Below, piece after piece: positions 55,001 to 63,093 of a stretch of DNA of 64,000 nt. The notes beneath the pieces are model-generated. The model had not been told where the DNA came from, made no database searches, and saw only the letters and a list, made by a program, of their open reading frames with translations. The stretch is from Arthrobacter sp. FW306-07-I (GTDB lineage: Bacteria > Actinomycetota > Actinomycetes > Actinomycetales > Micrococcaceae): NCBI RefSeq assembly GCF_021800405.1, contig NZ_CP084550.1:372001-436000 (forward strand). Reading direction: 5' to 3'. Position 1 is the first letter of the stretch. The number at the start of each line of letters is the position of its first letter. The position numbers and the translations under genes are program-made.

Positions 55001-56377
55001 ATGAGCATTGAGCAAGGCCGGGCAATCGACGCCGGGCATGCACCCAAGGAATCGGGACTGAAGAGGGTTGTTGCCGCATCAATGGTGGGCACGGTGGTGG
55101 AATGGTACGAGTTCTTCCTGTACGCCACTGCCGCCACCCTGGTATTCGGCAAGTACTTCTTTCCCGCCACGGGGAATGACCTGGACGGAATCATCCAGGC
55201 CTTCCTGACCTATGCCGTGGGCTTCATCGCCCGCCCGCTGGGCGGCATCGTGTTCGGCCAGATTGGCGACAAGCTGGGCCGCAAGCCCACCCTGCAGCTG
55301 ACCATCGTCATCATCGGCGTGTCCACGTTCCTGATGGGCTGCCTCCCCGGTTTCGCCGACATCGGATACCTGGCTCCGGCGCTGCTGGTGGCCCTGCGCT
55401 TTATCCAGGGCTTCGCGCTGGGCGGCGAATGGGGCGGAGCAGTCCTCCTCGTGGCCGAACAGAGCCCGAACAAGACCCGCGCCTTCTGGTCCAGCTGGCC
55501 GCAGGCCGCCGTCCCGGTGGGCAACCTGCTGGCCACCCTGGTGCTCTATATCATGTCCACCACCCTCAGCAGCGAGGCCTTCCTCGGCTGGGGCTGGCGC
55601 GTGGCCTTCTGGCTCTCCGCCGTAATCGTCTTCGTGGGCTACTACATCCGCACCAACGTCAGCGAGTCGCGCATCTTCCTCGAGGCCAAGGAGTTGGTCG
55701 AAAAGGAACAGGCCGTCAGCTACGGCGTGTTCGAAGTGCTCCGTAAGTACCCCAAGGGCATCTTCCAGGCCATGGGCCTGCGGTTCGCGGAAAACATCAT
55801 GTACTACCTGGTGGTCAGCTTCTCGATTGTCTACCTCAAGAGCGTGCACAAGTACGACACCTCATCGCTGCTGCTGGCGCTGCTGATCGCGCACATCATC
55901 CACTTCGCCATCATTCCGCAGTACGGCCGCCTGGCGGACCGGATCGGCCGCAAGCCCGTCTACCTGGCCGGCGCCGTCCTCGGAGCCACCTGGCCGTTCT
56001 TCGCGTTCCCCATGTTCGATACCCGCAACGCCGTGGTGATCGTCCTGGCCGTGACCATCGGCCTCATCCTGCACGGCCTCATGTACGCCGGGCAGCCAGC
56101 CATCATGGCCGAAATGTTCCCCACCCGCATGCGGTACTCCGGTGCCTCCCTGGGCTCGCAGGTCACGTCCATCTTTGCCGGGTCATTGGCGCCGCTGCTG
56201 GCCACCCAGTGGCTCAAGGACACCGGGTCCTGGCTGCCCACCGCCATCTACCTGGTGGTCGCCTGCGTCATCACCGCAGTGGCCGTGCTGAGCCTGAAGG
56301 AGACCAAGGGTGTTGCGCTGGAGGACGTTGACAAGGAAGATGCTGCCCGCGAAGGGCTGCTGACCGCCGCACGCTGA
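55001..56377 (+). CDS. MHS-family major facilitator (metabolite:H+ symporter)
   Basis: A 458-residue, 12-helix MFS protein of the metabolite:H+ symporter group (ProP/ShiA/KgtP relatives). GTVVEWYEFFLYATAATLVF is the diagnostic TM1, FGQIGDKLGRKPTLQ and RLADRIGRKPVYLAG are the loop motifs, and ALGGEWGGAVLLVAE is a family signature. ATG 55001 with GAGGAG upstream is the real start, although the frame is open earlier. Likely substrate: a small organic acid, perhaps 3-hydroxybutyrate (inference from the next gene). Confidence 0.88.
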   Translation: MSIEQGRAIDAGHAPKESGLKRVVAASMVGTVVEWYEFFLYATAATLVFGKYFFPATGNDLDGIIQAFLTYAVGFIARPLGGIVFGQIGDKLGRKPTLQLTIVIIGVSTFLMGCLPGFADIGYLAPALLVALRFIQGFALGGEWGGAVLLVAEQSPNKTRAFWSSWPQAAVPVGNLLATLVLYIMSTTLSSEAFLGWGWRVAFWLSAVIVFVGYYIRTNVSESRIFLEAKELVEKEQAVSYGVFEVLRKYPKGIFQAMGLRFAENIMYYLVVSFSIVYLKSVHKYDTSSLLLALLIAHIIHFAIIPQYGRLADRIGRKPVYLAGAVLGATWPFFAFPMFDTRNAVVIVLAVTIGLILHGLMYAGQPAIMAEMFPTRMRYSGASLGSQVTSIFAGSLAPLLATQWLKDTGSWLPTAIYLVVACVITAVAVLSLKETKGVALEDVDKEDAAREGLLTAAR

Positions 56378-56438
56378 CTGAAACCCGCTCAACCGTGCGG
56401 GGCGTACGAATCGTGAGGGCATATAAAGGAGAACTGGA

Positions 56439-57188
56439 ATGGACAACACGCTGAATGGACGCAAGGCCCTGGTCACCGGTGGTGCCAGTGGAATCGGTGC
56501 CGCCTGCGTGCGCGCACTCTCGGCGCGCGGCGCGAAAGTGGTGGTGGCCGACGTCGATGCCGCCGCTGCCGAGGCCCTCGCGGACGAGGTGGGCGGCAGC
56601 GCATGGGGCGTTGACCTGCTGGACACAGACGCACTGGCCACCCTGAGCCTGGACTGCGACATCCTGGTCAACAATGCCGGAATCCAGCGCATCAACCCCA
56701 TCCAGGAGTTCGATCCCGCGGACTTCCGCCGGATCGTTACTTTGATGCTGGAGGCGCCGTTCCTGCTGATCCGGGCAGCCTTGCCGCATATGTATGCCAA
56801 CAACTTCGGCCGCATCATCAATGTGTCTTCGGTGCACGGCATCCGTGCCTCCCCGTTCAAGAGCGCGTACGTCTCCGCCAAGCACGGCCTGGAGGGGCTG
56901 AGCAAGGTGACGGCGCTGGAGGGCGGCCCGCACGGAGTCACCTCCAACTGCATCAACCCCGGATATGTGCGCACACCGCTGGTGGAGAAACAATTGGCGG
57001 ACCAGGCCCAGGTGCACGGCATCCCCGAATCCGAGGTGCTGTCCAAGGTGATGCTCACCGAATCCGCCATCAAGCGCCTGGTGGAACCGGAAGAGGTGGC
57101 CTCCCTGGTGGCGTGGCTGGCGTCGAACGACGCCGGCATGGTCACCGGCGCCAGCTACACGATGGACGGCGGCTGGTCCGCACGCTAG
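56439..57188 (+). CDS. 3-hydroxybutyrate dehydrogenase
   Basis: A 249-residue SDR. Cofactor loop ALVTGGASGIGAACVRAL, LVNNAGIQRINPIQEF, active site IINVSSVHGIRASPFKSAYVSAKH, and INPGYVRTPLVEKQLADQA, which is characteristic of D-3-hydroxybutyrate dehydrogenases (3-hydroxybutyrate to acetoacetate with NAD). AAAGGAG lies 10 bases before the ATG. It follows the MHS transporter by 61 bases and is probably co-transcribed. Confidence 0.87.
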   Translation: MDNTLNGRKALVTGGASGIGAACVRALSARGAKVVVADVDAAAAEALADEVGGSAWGVDLLDTDALATLSLDCDILVNNAGIQRINPIQEFDPADFRRIVTLMLEAPFLLIRAALPHMYANNFGRIINVSSVHGIRASPFKSAYVSAKHGLEGLSKVTALEGGPHGVTSNCINPGYVRTPLVEKQLADQAQVHGIPESEVLSKVMLTESAIKRLVEPEEVASLVAWLASNDAGMVTGASYTMDGGWSAR

Positions 57189-57206
57189 CGCAGGCCCCCT
57201 GGCACC

Positions 57207-57470
57207 CTAGTCCAGGGGCTTGACCATCCGGTGGTCGAAAAAGAAGACACCGTACGGCGTCTTGACTCCCACCGACCGGCGGTCCTGCCATACGACGACC
57301 CCTTCGCGCCTGCCGCTGAAGGGGTCGTCGCCTATCACCGTGTCCCCAACCCGGTAAGGGCAACGGGGTCCGAGGGCCGCCACCGTCCGGCCCCAGGCTG
57401 CCGCGAGGACAGTGCCGAGGCTGACGGGCTGTCCCATCTCCGAAAGATCCTGCGCATAGTCCTTGGCCAC
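57207..57470 (-). CDS. Small hypothetical protein
   Basis: An 87-residue protein whose second half (YRVGDTVIGDDPFSGRREGV, WQDRRSVGVKTPYGVFFFD) looks like a small beta-barrel of KOW/SH3 type. I do not assign a family. It converges on the 3-hydroxybutyrate dehydrogenase gene. The 166-base gap upstream of it shows no other gene. Confidence 0.6.
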   Translation of the reverse strand: MAKDYAQDLSEMGQPVSLGTVLAAAWGRTVAALGPRCPYRVGDTVIGDDPFSGRREGVVVWQDRRSVGVKTPYGVFFFDHRMVKPLD

Positions 57471-57636
57471 GTGACCAACTCCTTCAAGCGGCAGCCCGCC
57501 GCCTGCTAACGGTGCTGGTCGGCGGAACGCTCCCAGCAGAGGATGGTCCTCCCATTCCGGCCGCCACCGTACTCCTACGCTAGGTGCTATTCACACCAGT
57601 CACACCAGTAACAGGTACTCGCGTTTCGAAGACCCG

Positions 57637-58011
57637 CTACTTGCCCGCTCCGGTCCCGTTGACGATCTCCTCCGCGTTCTCGAATGCCCACGCCACCAGT
57701 GGTACCAGGAGCGCGCTCAACTCGTAGCCCCGCTCGGTGAGGCTGTAGTCCACCCTCGGCGGAATGACGGGCTGCGCGTTCCTGCTCACCAGGCCGTCAC
57801 GCTCGAGTGTCTTCAACGTCTGTGCCAGCATCTTCTCGCTGATGCCCTCGGCCCGGCGTCGCAGATCGCTCCAGCGCTGTTCGCCCTCGGACAGCGCAAG
57901 CAGGATCAGGACACCCCATTTGCTGGTGATGTGGTCCAGCACCACACGGCTGGGGCACCCTGCCGGGAACACGCCGTCGTCAAACGCCAAGGGCAGGGGA
58001 GCTGCTTTCAT
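57637..58011 (-). CDS. HxlR-family redox-type regulator
   Basis: A 124-residue winged-helix protein. GCPSRVVLDHITSKWGVLIL is the HxlR signature with an N-terminal Cys; ISEKMLAQTLKTLERDGLVS is the recognition helix, and YSLTERGYEL the wing. In relatives such as QorR and YodB the cysteine senses oxidants or quinones. It is divergent from a quinone-reductase gene, with palindromes between them. Confidence 0.9.
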   Translation of the reverse strand: MKAAPLPLAFDDGVFPAGCPSRVVLDHITSKWGVLILLALSEGEQRWSDLRRRAEGISEKMLAQTLKTLERDGLVSRNAQPVIPPRVDYSLTERGYELSALLVPLVAWAFENAEEIVNGTGAGK

Positions 58012-58027
58012 ACCGGTAGCTTACCTA

Positions 58028-58058
58028 AAGGTCAGTACCTTACTTAGAAGTGCGTACT
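58028..58058. promoter_or_regulatory. Palindromic operators between hxlR-type and quinone reductase genes
   Basis: AAGGT-cagt-ACCTT (58028-58041) is a perfect inverted repeat, followed by AGTGCGTACT (58049-58058), a second shorter one. Both contain GTAC-type cores, and the first starts 17 bases before the regulator's start codon. This is where an autoregulating HxlR protein would bind (inference). Confidence 0.6.
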
Positions 58059-58130
58059 CCCTTTTGGGAAGTTTTGTCCGCGGGCGGCGGTTGTGCTCTT
58101 CGACAGAGCAAAATCCCGAAAGGAATCATC

Positions 58131-58994
58131 GTGAGCATTGTTGTTACAGGCGCCACTGGACAGTTGGGCCGGCACGTTCTGGAAGCCCTCCTGGAGCGGG
58201 GAGTACCTGCGGAGGAAATCGTGGCGGCCGGCCGTTCGGTGGACAAGCTCGCGGACTTCGCCGGGCGCGGGTTGCAGGTCAAGCCCATGGACTACGCCGA
58301 TGCAGGCTCGGTCGCAGCCGCCCTCAAGGGTGCGCGGCGCGTGCTGCTCATTTCCGGCAGCGAAGTGGGACAGCGGGTCCAGCAGCACCGGACTGTCATT
58401 GAAGCCGCCAAGGCGGAGGGCGTGGAGTTGCTGGCCTACACCAGCATCGCCAACGCGGACACCACGGCCATGAAGCTGGCCGATGAACACAAGGCAACCG
58501 AGGCGCTGCTGCGCGAATCCGGAGTGCCCTTCGTGCTGCTGCGCAACGGCTGGTACCTGGAGAACTACACGGAGCAGCTGCCCGGAACCCTTGCCCAGGG
58601 CGCTCTCGCGGGCAGTGCCGGCGAGGGCAAGGTCAGCGGGGCCGCCAGGGTGGACTACGCGCACGCGGCCGCTGCAGTCCTGGTGGCCGACGCCCAGGCC
58701 GGCAAGGTTTACGAACTGGGCGGCGATGACGCTTTCAGCATGGCGGACCTGGCGGCGGAGATCAGCGCCGCAACCGGAAAGGCCATTAAGTACAACGACC
58801 TGCCCGCGGAGGAATACGTTGGCGTGCTCACTGGTGTTGGCGTACCGGAGGCTTTCGCTGAAATCCTTGCGGATTCCGACCTTGGCATCGCGCGCGGCGA
58901 TCTCCTGGTCAGCACCGGCGACCTGCGTCGGCTGATCGGGCGCCCGACGACGTCGCTGGGCCAGGCGGTCAGCTCCGCCGCTGCTTCCGCCTAG
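58131..58994 (+). CDS. NmrA/QorB-type NAD(P)H:quinone oxidoreductase
   Basis: A 287-residue atypical SDR: VVTGATGQLGRHVLEALLER binds NADP, LLISGSEVGQRVQQHRTVI and YTSIANADTTAMKLADEHKA follow, and VLLRNGWYLENY is characteristic of the QorB/NmrA-like quinone reductases. GTG 58131 has AAAGGA 6 bases before it. With the divergent HxlR regulator it resembles the QorA/QorR oxidant-response pairs of actinobacteria. Confidence 0.87.
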   Translation: MSIVVTGATGQLGRHVLEALLERGVPAEEIVAAGRSVDKLADFAGRGLQVKPMDYADAGSVAAALKGARRVLLISGSEVGQRVQQHRTVIEAAKAEGVELLAYTSIANADTTAMKLADEHKATEALLRESGVPFVLLRNGWYLENYTEQLPGTLAQGALAGSAGEGKVSGAARVDYAHAAAAVLVADAQAGKVYELGGDDAFSMADLAAEISAATGKAIKYNDLPAEEYVGVLTGVGVPEAFAEILADSDLGIARGDLLVSTGDLRRLIGRPTTSLGQAVSSAAASA

Positions 58995-59007
58995 GACAGA
59001 AACGGCG

Positions 59008-59049
59008 AGGTGCCCGGCCCCTTTGGGGGACCGGGCACCTTTCGTTTTT
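59008..59049 (+). terminator. Rho-independent terminator
   Basis: AGGTGCCCGG (59008-59017) and CCGGGCACCT (59031-59040) form the outer stem, with CCCC/GGGG continuing inside, followed by TTCGTTTTT. It ends the quinone-reductase transcript and lies 40 bases before the convergent ABC-transporter gene. Confidence 0.88.
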
Positions 59050-59089
59050 AAGCTGCTCCCCGGGCGTGGTTCGCTGCCGTCGGCAGCAG

Positions 59090-60172
59090 CTACTTCACGA
59101 GGTCGTTGGTGTACGTATCGGCAAGCTTGATGTCCTTGTTTCCCACGTCCGGGTTGGCTACCTGCTGGGTTTTCAGGACAGCCTGGACGCCGTCTTCGGT
59201 GAACGTACCGTCCTTGCTCAGGGTCTTCTTGAGGTCGTCGATGACTTTCGCGTAGAGATCCTTGTCGCCGCCGGCGAAGCTTTCCGGCATCTTGGCCGCG
59301 ATTTCGGCACCGGAGTGACCGTTGATGTACTCAAGGGTGCGCTTGATGGCCTTGGCCAGCTTGGCGGCCGTGTCCTTGTTCTGGTTCAGCCAGTCCGTCT
59401 TGGCGTAAAGGCAGGCGGAAGGCCAGGAATCAGTGGAGAACACTTCCTTCAGCCCCTCGGCCGTGCGGACGTCCTCCAGGACTACAGGATTGTGGCCAAT
59501 GCGCTTGGTGAGGACCGATACGTCCGGTTCGAGCATTACGGCTGCGTCAACCTGGCCCTGCTCAACAGCGGCAACGGCGGAAGATCCCGCGCCGATGGCG
59601 GACACCGCTGCATCGGACTGCTGCATGTTGTTCTTGGCCAGCAGGAACTTCACGAACATGTCCGTGGAGGAGCCCGGCGCCGTCACCCCCACGTTCTTGC
59701 CTTTGAGATCGGCAATTGTCTTGATCTGGCCTTCGTTCTTCGGCGCCACCAGCAGGGCAAGGCCGGAAGACTGGCCCATGTCCACGAAGGCCTTGATCTG
59801 CTGGTTCTTGGCCTGCATCTGGATGGTGTGCTCGTAGTAGCCGCTGGTCACATTGGTGCTGCCACCAACCATGGCGGTCAGGGCCTTCGAGCCGCCTTGG
59901 AGGTCCTGGAGTTCGACGTCCACGCCTTCATCCTTGTAGTACCCAAGCTGCTGGGCCAGCGTCGTCGGAAGGTAGGTCAGGAGGGTCTGGCCGCCCACGC
60001 CGATAACCACCTTGCCGCCCCCGCCGCCTCCGCCGGCCGCGGCTGATCCGCTCTGGCCGGGAGGGGCTGCGGCGGGGGCACCACAGGCCGAGAGTGCCAG
60101 GGCAACTGCAGCAATCAGGGTCAGCGGCCGGAGGAGGACCCGGCCACGGCGCCGGGTTGATTTGTCTGTCAT
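59090..60172 (-). CDS. ABC transporter substrate-binding lipoprotein (NitT/TauT/SsuA type)
   Basis: A 360-residue lipoprotein. A basic start is followed by a hydrophobic signal and the lipobox LALSACGA (Cys about 30). A Gly/Ala/Ser-rich linker precedes the binding domain: TLAQQLGYYKDEGVDVELQD, LKGKNVGVTAPGSSTDMF, VEQGQVDAAVMLEPDVSVL. This is the nitrate/taurine/sulfonate/pyrimidine-precursor class; the ligand is unknown. Last gene of the three-gene transporter operon. Confidence 0.9.
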   Translation of the reverse strand: MTDKSTRRRGRVLLRPLTLIAAVALALSACGAPAAAPPGQSGSAAAGGGGGGGKVVIGVGGQTLLTYLPTTLAQQLGYYKDEGVDVELQDLQGGSKALTAMVGGSTNVTSGYYEHTIQMQAKNQQIKAFVDMGQSSGLALLVAPKNEGQIKTIADLKGKNVGVTAPGSSTDMFVKFLLAKNNMQQSDAAVSAIGAGSSAVAAVEQGQVDAAVMLEPDVSVLTKRIGHNPVVLEDVRTAEGLKEVFSTDSWPSACLYAKTDWLNQNKDTAAKLAKAIKRTLEYINGHSGAEIAAKMPESFAGGDKDLYAKVIDDLKKTLSKDGTFTEDGVQAVLKTQQVANPDVGNKDIKLADTYTNDLVK

Positions 60173-60238
60173 GGGTATCCCTTTCAGGCGGTTACGGAAA
60201 GTTGGCGCTGGTAGGCGGCTTTGGGCTGTGGCACCTGG

Positions 60239-61102
60239 TCAGGAGGACCGGACAGGGCGCCATCTGAGGAGGTGCCGCTCCAGGCGGTTGACGAGGAGGT
60301 CGATGATGAGGACCACAATCATGAGGATGAACATCCCGGCGAAGACGCCCTTGGTGTCGAAGACGCCCTGGGCCTGGGCAATGGCGTAGCCCATGCCACC
60401 TGAGGCGCCCAGGTACTCACCCACCACTGCGCCGGTGATGGCGAAGCCCACGCTGATGTGCAGGCTGGAGAAGATCCACGTGAGGGCACTGGGAATGAAG
60501 ACATGGCGCAGGAGCTGCTTTTCGCTGGCCCCCAGCATTTTGGCGTTGTCCACCAGGACCCGGTCGACGCTCTTGACGCCTTCCAAGGTGTTGAAGAAGA
60601 CGATGAAGAACACCAGGGTGAAGCCGAACGCCACCTTCGACCAGATACCCAGTCCGAACCAGAGGAGGAAGATCGGAGCGAGGACCACGCGCGGGAGCGC
60701 ATTGAACATCTGGAGGAACGGGTCCAGCAACCGTTCCAGGAAACGGACCCGGGCAAGGATGAAACCCAGGAGGAGTCCGACGGCGGCCCCCACCAGGAAG
60801 GCGAGGATGGCCTCCTGCATGGTCACCCAAAGATGGGGGAACACAAACCCTGATGACACCCAGAGCCACACGGTCTGGAAGATGTCGGAGGGAAGGGGGA
60901 AGAAGAATTCATCAATCACCCCGGCCCGGCCCAGGACCTCCCACGCTCCCAGCACGAGGACCGTGAGGAGGAGTTGGATGCTCCGCATGGCCAGCGCCGA
61001 CATCTCACCTCGACGTGGCTGGCGGTTGCCGGTGTGTCGGTCCTGTGCCGCAAAGGAACCGTTCTTCCTTGAACCTGTTTTCCTTGAGCCGAGGATGGTC
61101 AC
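60239..61102 (-). CDS. ABC transporter permease
   Basis: A 287-residue permease with about six helices after a 35-residue polar N-terminus. The EAA-type loop DRVLVDNAKMLGASEKQLLR, then HVFIPSALTWIFSSLHISVG, is the site that contacts the ATPase. FNALPRVVLAPIFLLWFGLG is typical of SsuC/TauC permeases. The ATG at 61102 overlaps the ATPase gene by 4 bases; an internal start near the first helix is possible. Confidence 0.9.
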   Translation of the reverse strand: MTILGSRKTGSRKNGSFAAQDRHTGNRQPRRGEMSALAMRSIQLLLTVLVLGAWEVLGRAGVIDEFFFPLPSDIFQTVWLWVSSGFVFPHLWVTMQEAILAFLVGAAVGLLLGFILARVRFLERLLDPFLQMFNALPRVVLAPIFLLWFGLGIWSKVAFGFTLVFFIVFFNTLEGVKSVDRVLVDNAKMLGASEKQLLRHVFIPSALTWIFSSLHISVGFAITGAVVGEYLGASGGMGYAIAQAQGVFDTKGVFAGMFILMIVVLIIDLLVNRLERHLLRWRPVRSS

Positions 61103-61938
61103 GCGGCCTCACCTTCCTCGGCGAGCGCACTTTCGTAGGTCTTTGAGACTTCGACTTTCAGCCGGCCCCAGATTTCCCGGTGCAGGGCCACGAAGCGGGG
61201 GTCGTCCCGAATGTCCAGCAGATCGCGCGGGCGGGGAATGTCGATGTCGTAGCTTCCCACCACAGTGCTTCCGGGGCCTGCTCCAAGGATGAGCACTTCA
61301 TCGGACAGCGCGATCGCTTCGTCGAGGTCGTGGGTAATGAATACCACTGCCTTGCCGGATTCCTGCCAAAGCTGCAGAAGTTCGTTCTCCATGATTTGGC
61401 GGGTCTGGACGTCCAGGGCAGAGAAGGGCTCGTCCATCAGGAGGATGTCCGGGTTCACGATCCAGGCCTGGGCTATGGCTGTGCGTTTGCGCATGCCGCC
61501 GCTGAGCTGGTGCGGGTAGCGGTCCGCAAAATTCTTGAGGCCCACTTTTTCCAGCCAGCGCCGGGACTCCGCGTGGGCCTCCGCCTTGGAGACACCGGCC
61601 ATAGTCAATCCGAGGCTGACATTGTCGATTACGGTTTTCCACGGCAGCAGGGCGTCCTGCTGGAACATGTAGGACGCCCGGCGGTTCACGCCGGTCACGG
61701 GTTCCCCGAAGCTCCTGACTTCCCCAAAGCTGGGTGTCAGCAGGCCGGCCGCCATGTTGAGGATGGTGGACTTGCCGGATCCCGTAGGGCCAACAATCGA
61801 GACGAAGCGGCCGGGCTCGACTTTCAGGTCGATGTCCCGCACGGCGAAGTAGGTCTCGCCTCCGGACGTTGGAAATTGTTTAGTGCACCCGGTGAGCTCC
61901 ACCGCATATCCGGACGTGCCTGGCTGTGCAGCTGGCAT
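61099..61938 (-). CDS. ABC transporter ATP-binding protein
   Basis: A 279-residue ATPase with all motifs: Walker A VGPTGSGKST, Q-loop YMFQQDALLPWKTV, signature HQLSGGMRKRTAIAQAW, Walker B ILLMDEPFSALD, H-loop FITHDLDEAIALSDEVL. It matches SsuB/TauB-type ATPases. I chose the ATG at 61938 because AGAGG precedes it and the length is normal. The frame is open to a GTG at 62082, but that codon lies inside a putative IclR operator and would add 48 atypical residues. Confidence 0.9.
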   Translation of the reverse strand: MPAAQPGTSGYAVELTGCTKQFPTSGGETYFAVRDIDLKVEPGRFVSIVGPTGSGKSTILNMAAGLLTPSFGEVRSFGEPVTGVNRRASYMFQQDALLPWKTVIDNVSLGLTMAGVSKAEAHAESRRWLEKVGLKNFADRYPHQLSGGMRKRTAIAQAWIVNPDILLMDEPFSALDVQTRQIMENELLQLWQESGKAVVFITHDLDEAIALSDEVLILGAGPGSTVVGSYDIDIPRPRDLLDIRDDPRFVALHREIWGRLKVEVSKTYESALAEEGEAA

Positions 61939-62078
61939 CTTTGCCTCTTCCCGGCCGGCTCCGGCCGCTTGTTCCCCCTGTTGGTTCGCGTCTGCGGCAC
62001 GAAAGTGGTTTATCGGTCCGCGTACGGAGAACCGCTTGCGGACTCCGGTGTTCTTGCTCAATGCAGGTTGATTTCCTG

Positions 62079-62110
62079 CCACATCGTGGGTTCTCCATCA
62101 TGATGTGGAC
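62079..62110. promoter_or_regulatory. Putative IclR operator upstream of the ABC operon
   Basis: CCACATCGTGG (62079-62089) and GATGTGGAC (62102-62110, inverse of GTCCACATC) lie in the gap between the divergent ATPase and iclR genes. CCACATCGTGG is repeated exactly on the other side of iclR at 62966-62976. Confidence 0.55.
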
Positions 62111-62169
62111 CTGATGCTAACAGTTACTTCCGTCACACTCAACGCCTCCGCGACTCATACACTTTCCCC

Positions 62170-62943
62170 ATGAGCTCCAGCGAAACCTCGGCCACCCCCT
62201 TGTTGGTCCTTCGGAAGATCACCGCCATCCTTGATGCTTTCTCCCTCGCCCGGCCCGAGCTGTCGCTGGCCGAGATCCGTTCCAGTACCGGCGTGCCGCA
62301 CTCCACGGTGCAGCGGTTGGTGGCGAACATGGTGCAGGAGGGAATCCTGGACCGGCACGGGGACCGGTACCGGGTGGGGGTTCGCATGGCCCATTGGGCG
62401 GCGCCGGCAACCCAGGGGCTGGATTTCCTGGAGCTGCTGACCCCGGTGCTGCGCAGGCTGCGTGATGACTTGGGCGAGACAGCGTGCATTTTTCGCGAGT
62501 CCCAAGGGAAGCGGGTGTGCATCGCTTTGGCCGAGACCCGTCGCATGCTCCGGCGCGTGGTGAGCGTGGGTGAAATCATGCCGCTGCACGTCGGCGCGGC
62601 AGGGCGCGTCCTCCTCGCCTGGAATCCGGAGGTCGCGGAGCGCGTGTACCGGTCGGGCCTGAAATCCCTCACCAACCAGACAATCACCGATGCCGCGAGC
62701 CTGGAGGAGGCGGTGGCCAAAGCCCGCGCAGATGGTTTCGCCATCACCACCGGTGAGCGGGTGTCCGGTGCCAGTGGCATTTCGGCGCCTATCTTCGGAC
62801 CCCAAGGCGAACTTTTTGGGGCACTTACGGTGATGGGGCCCGCCTTGAGGATGCCCTATGACGTTTGCGCGTCCTGGGTGGAACAGGTCCTGGCTGCGGC
62901 CGAGGAGTCCACCAGGGTCATCGGAGGCACCATCCCGCAGTAG
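62170..62943 (+). CDS. IclR-family transcriptional regulator
   Basis: A 257-residue regulator. The winged HTH is LVLRKITAILDAFSLARPEL, LSLAEIRSSTGVPHSTVQRL; the effector domain has GETACIFRESQGKRVCIALA, LHVGAAGRVLLAW and GERVSGASGISAPIFGPQGE. It stands between a divergent ABC importer and a co-directional CoA-transferase and probably regulates both through CCACATCGTGG-containing sites. The effector is likely the imported acid or its CoA ester (inference). Confidence 0.9.
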   Translation: MSSSETSATPLLVLRKITAILDAFSLARPELSLAEIRSSTGVPHSTVQRLVANMVQEGILDRHGDRYRVGVRMAHWAAPATQGLDFLELLTPVLRRLRDDLGETACIFRESQGKRVCIALAETRRMLRRVVSVGEIMPLHVGAAGRVLLAWNPEVAERVYRSGLKSLTNQTITDAASLEEAVAKARADGFAITTGERVSGASGISAPIFGPQGELFGALTVMGPALRMPYDVCASWVEQVLAAAEESTRVIGGTIPQ

Positions 62944-62962
62944 CTGTTTTCCGCCTCCCTCT

Positions 62963-62977
62963 ATCCACATCGTGGAT
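62963..62977. promoter_or_regulatory. Putative IclR operator upstream of the CoA-transferase
   Basis: ATCCACATCGTGGAT is a 15-base palindrome with a 3-base centre. It contains CCACATCGTGG, identical to the site upstream of the ABC operon. A half-match AGTCCACAATATG follows at about 62981. Confidence 0.62.
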
Positions 62978-63093
62978 TTCAGTCCACAATATGAATTGTC
63001 GTCGTGCCAACGATGCTTCGCGATCCCGCGGCAGGCCGGGCAACCCGGGCAACGCGGCCCGGCCCGGGTGCCGGCAGAACAGGAGTTCCAAAG

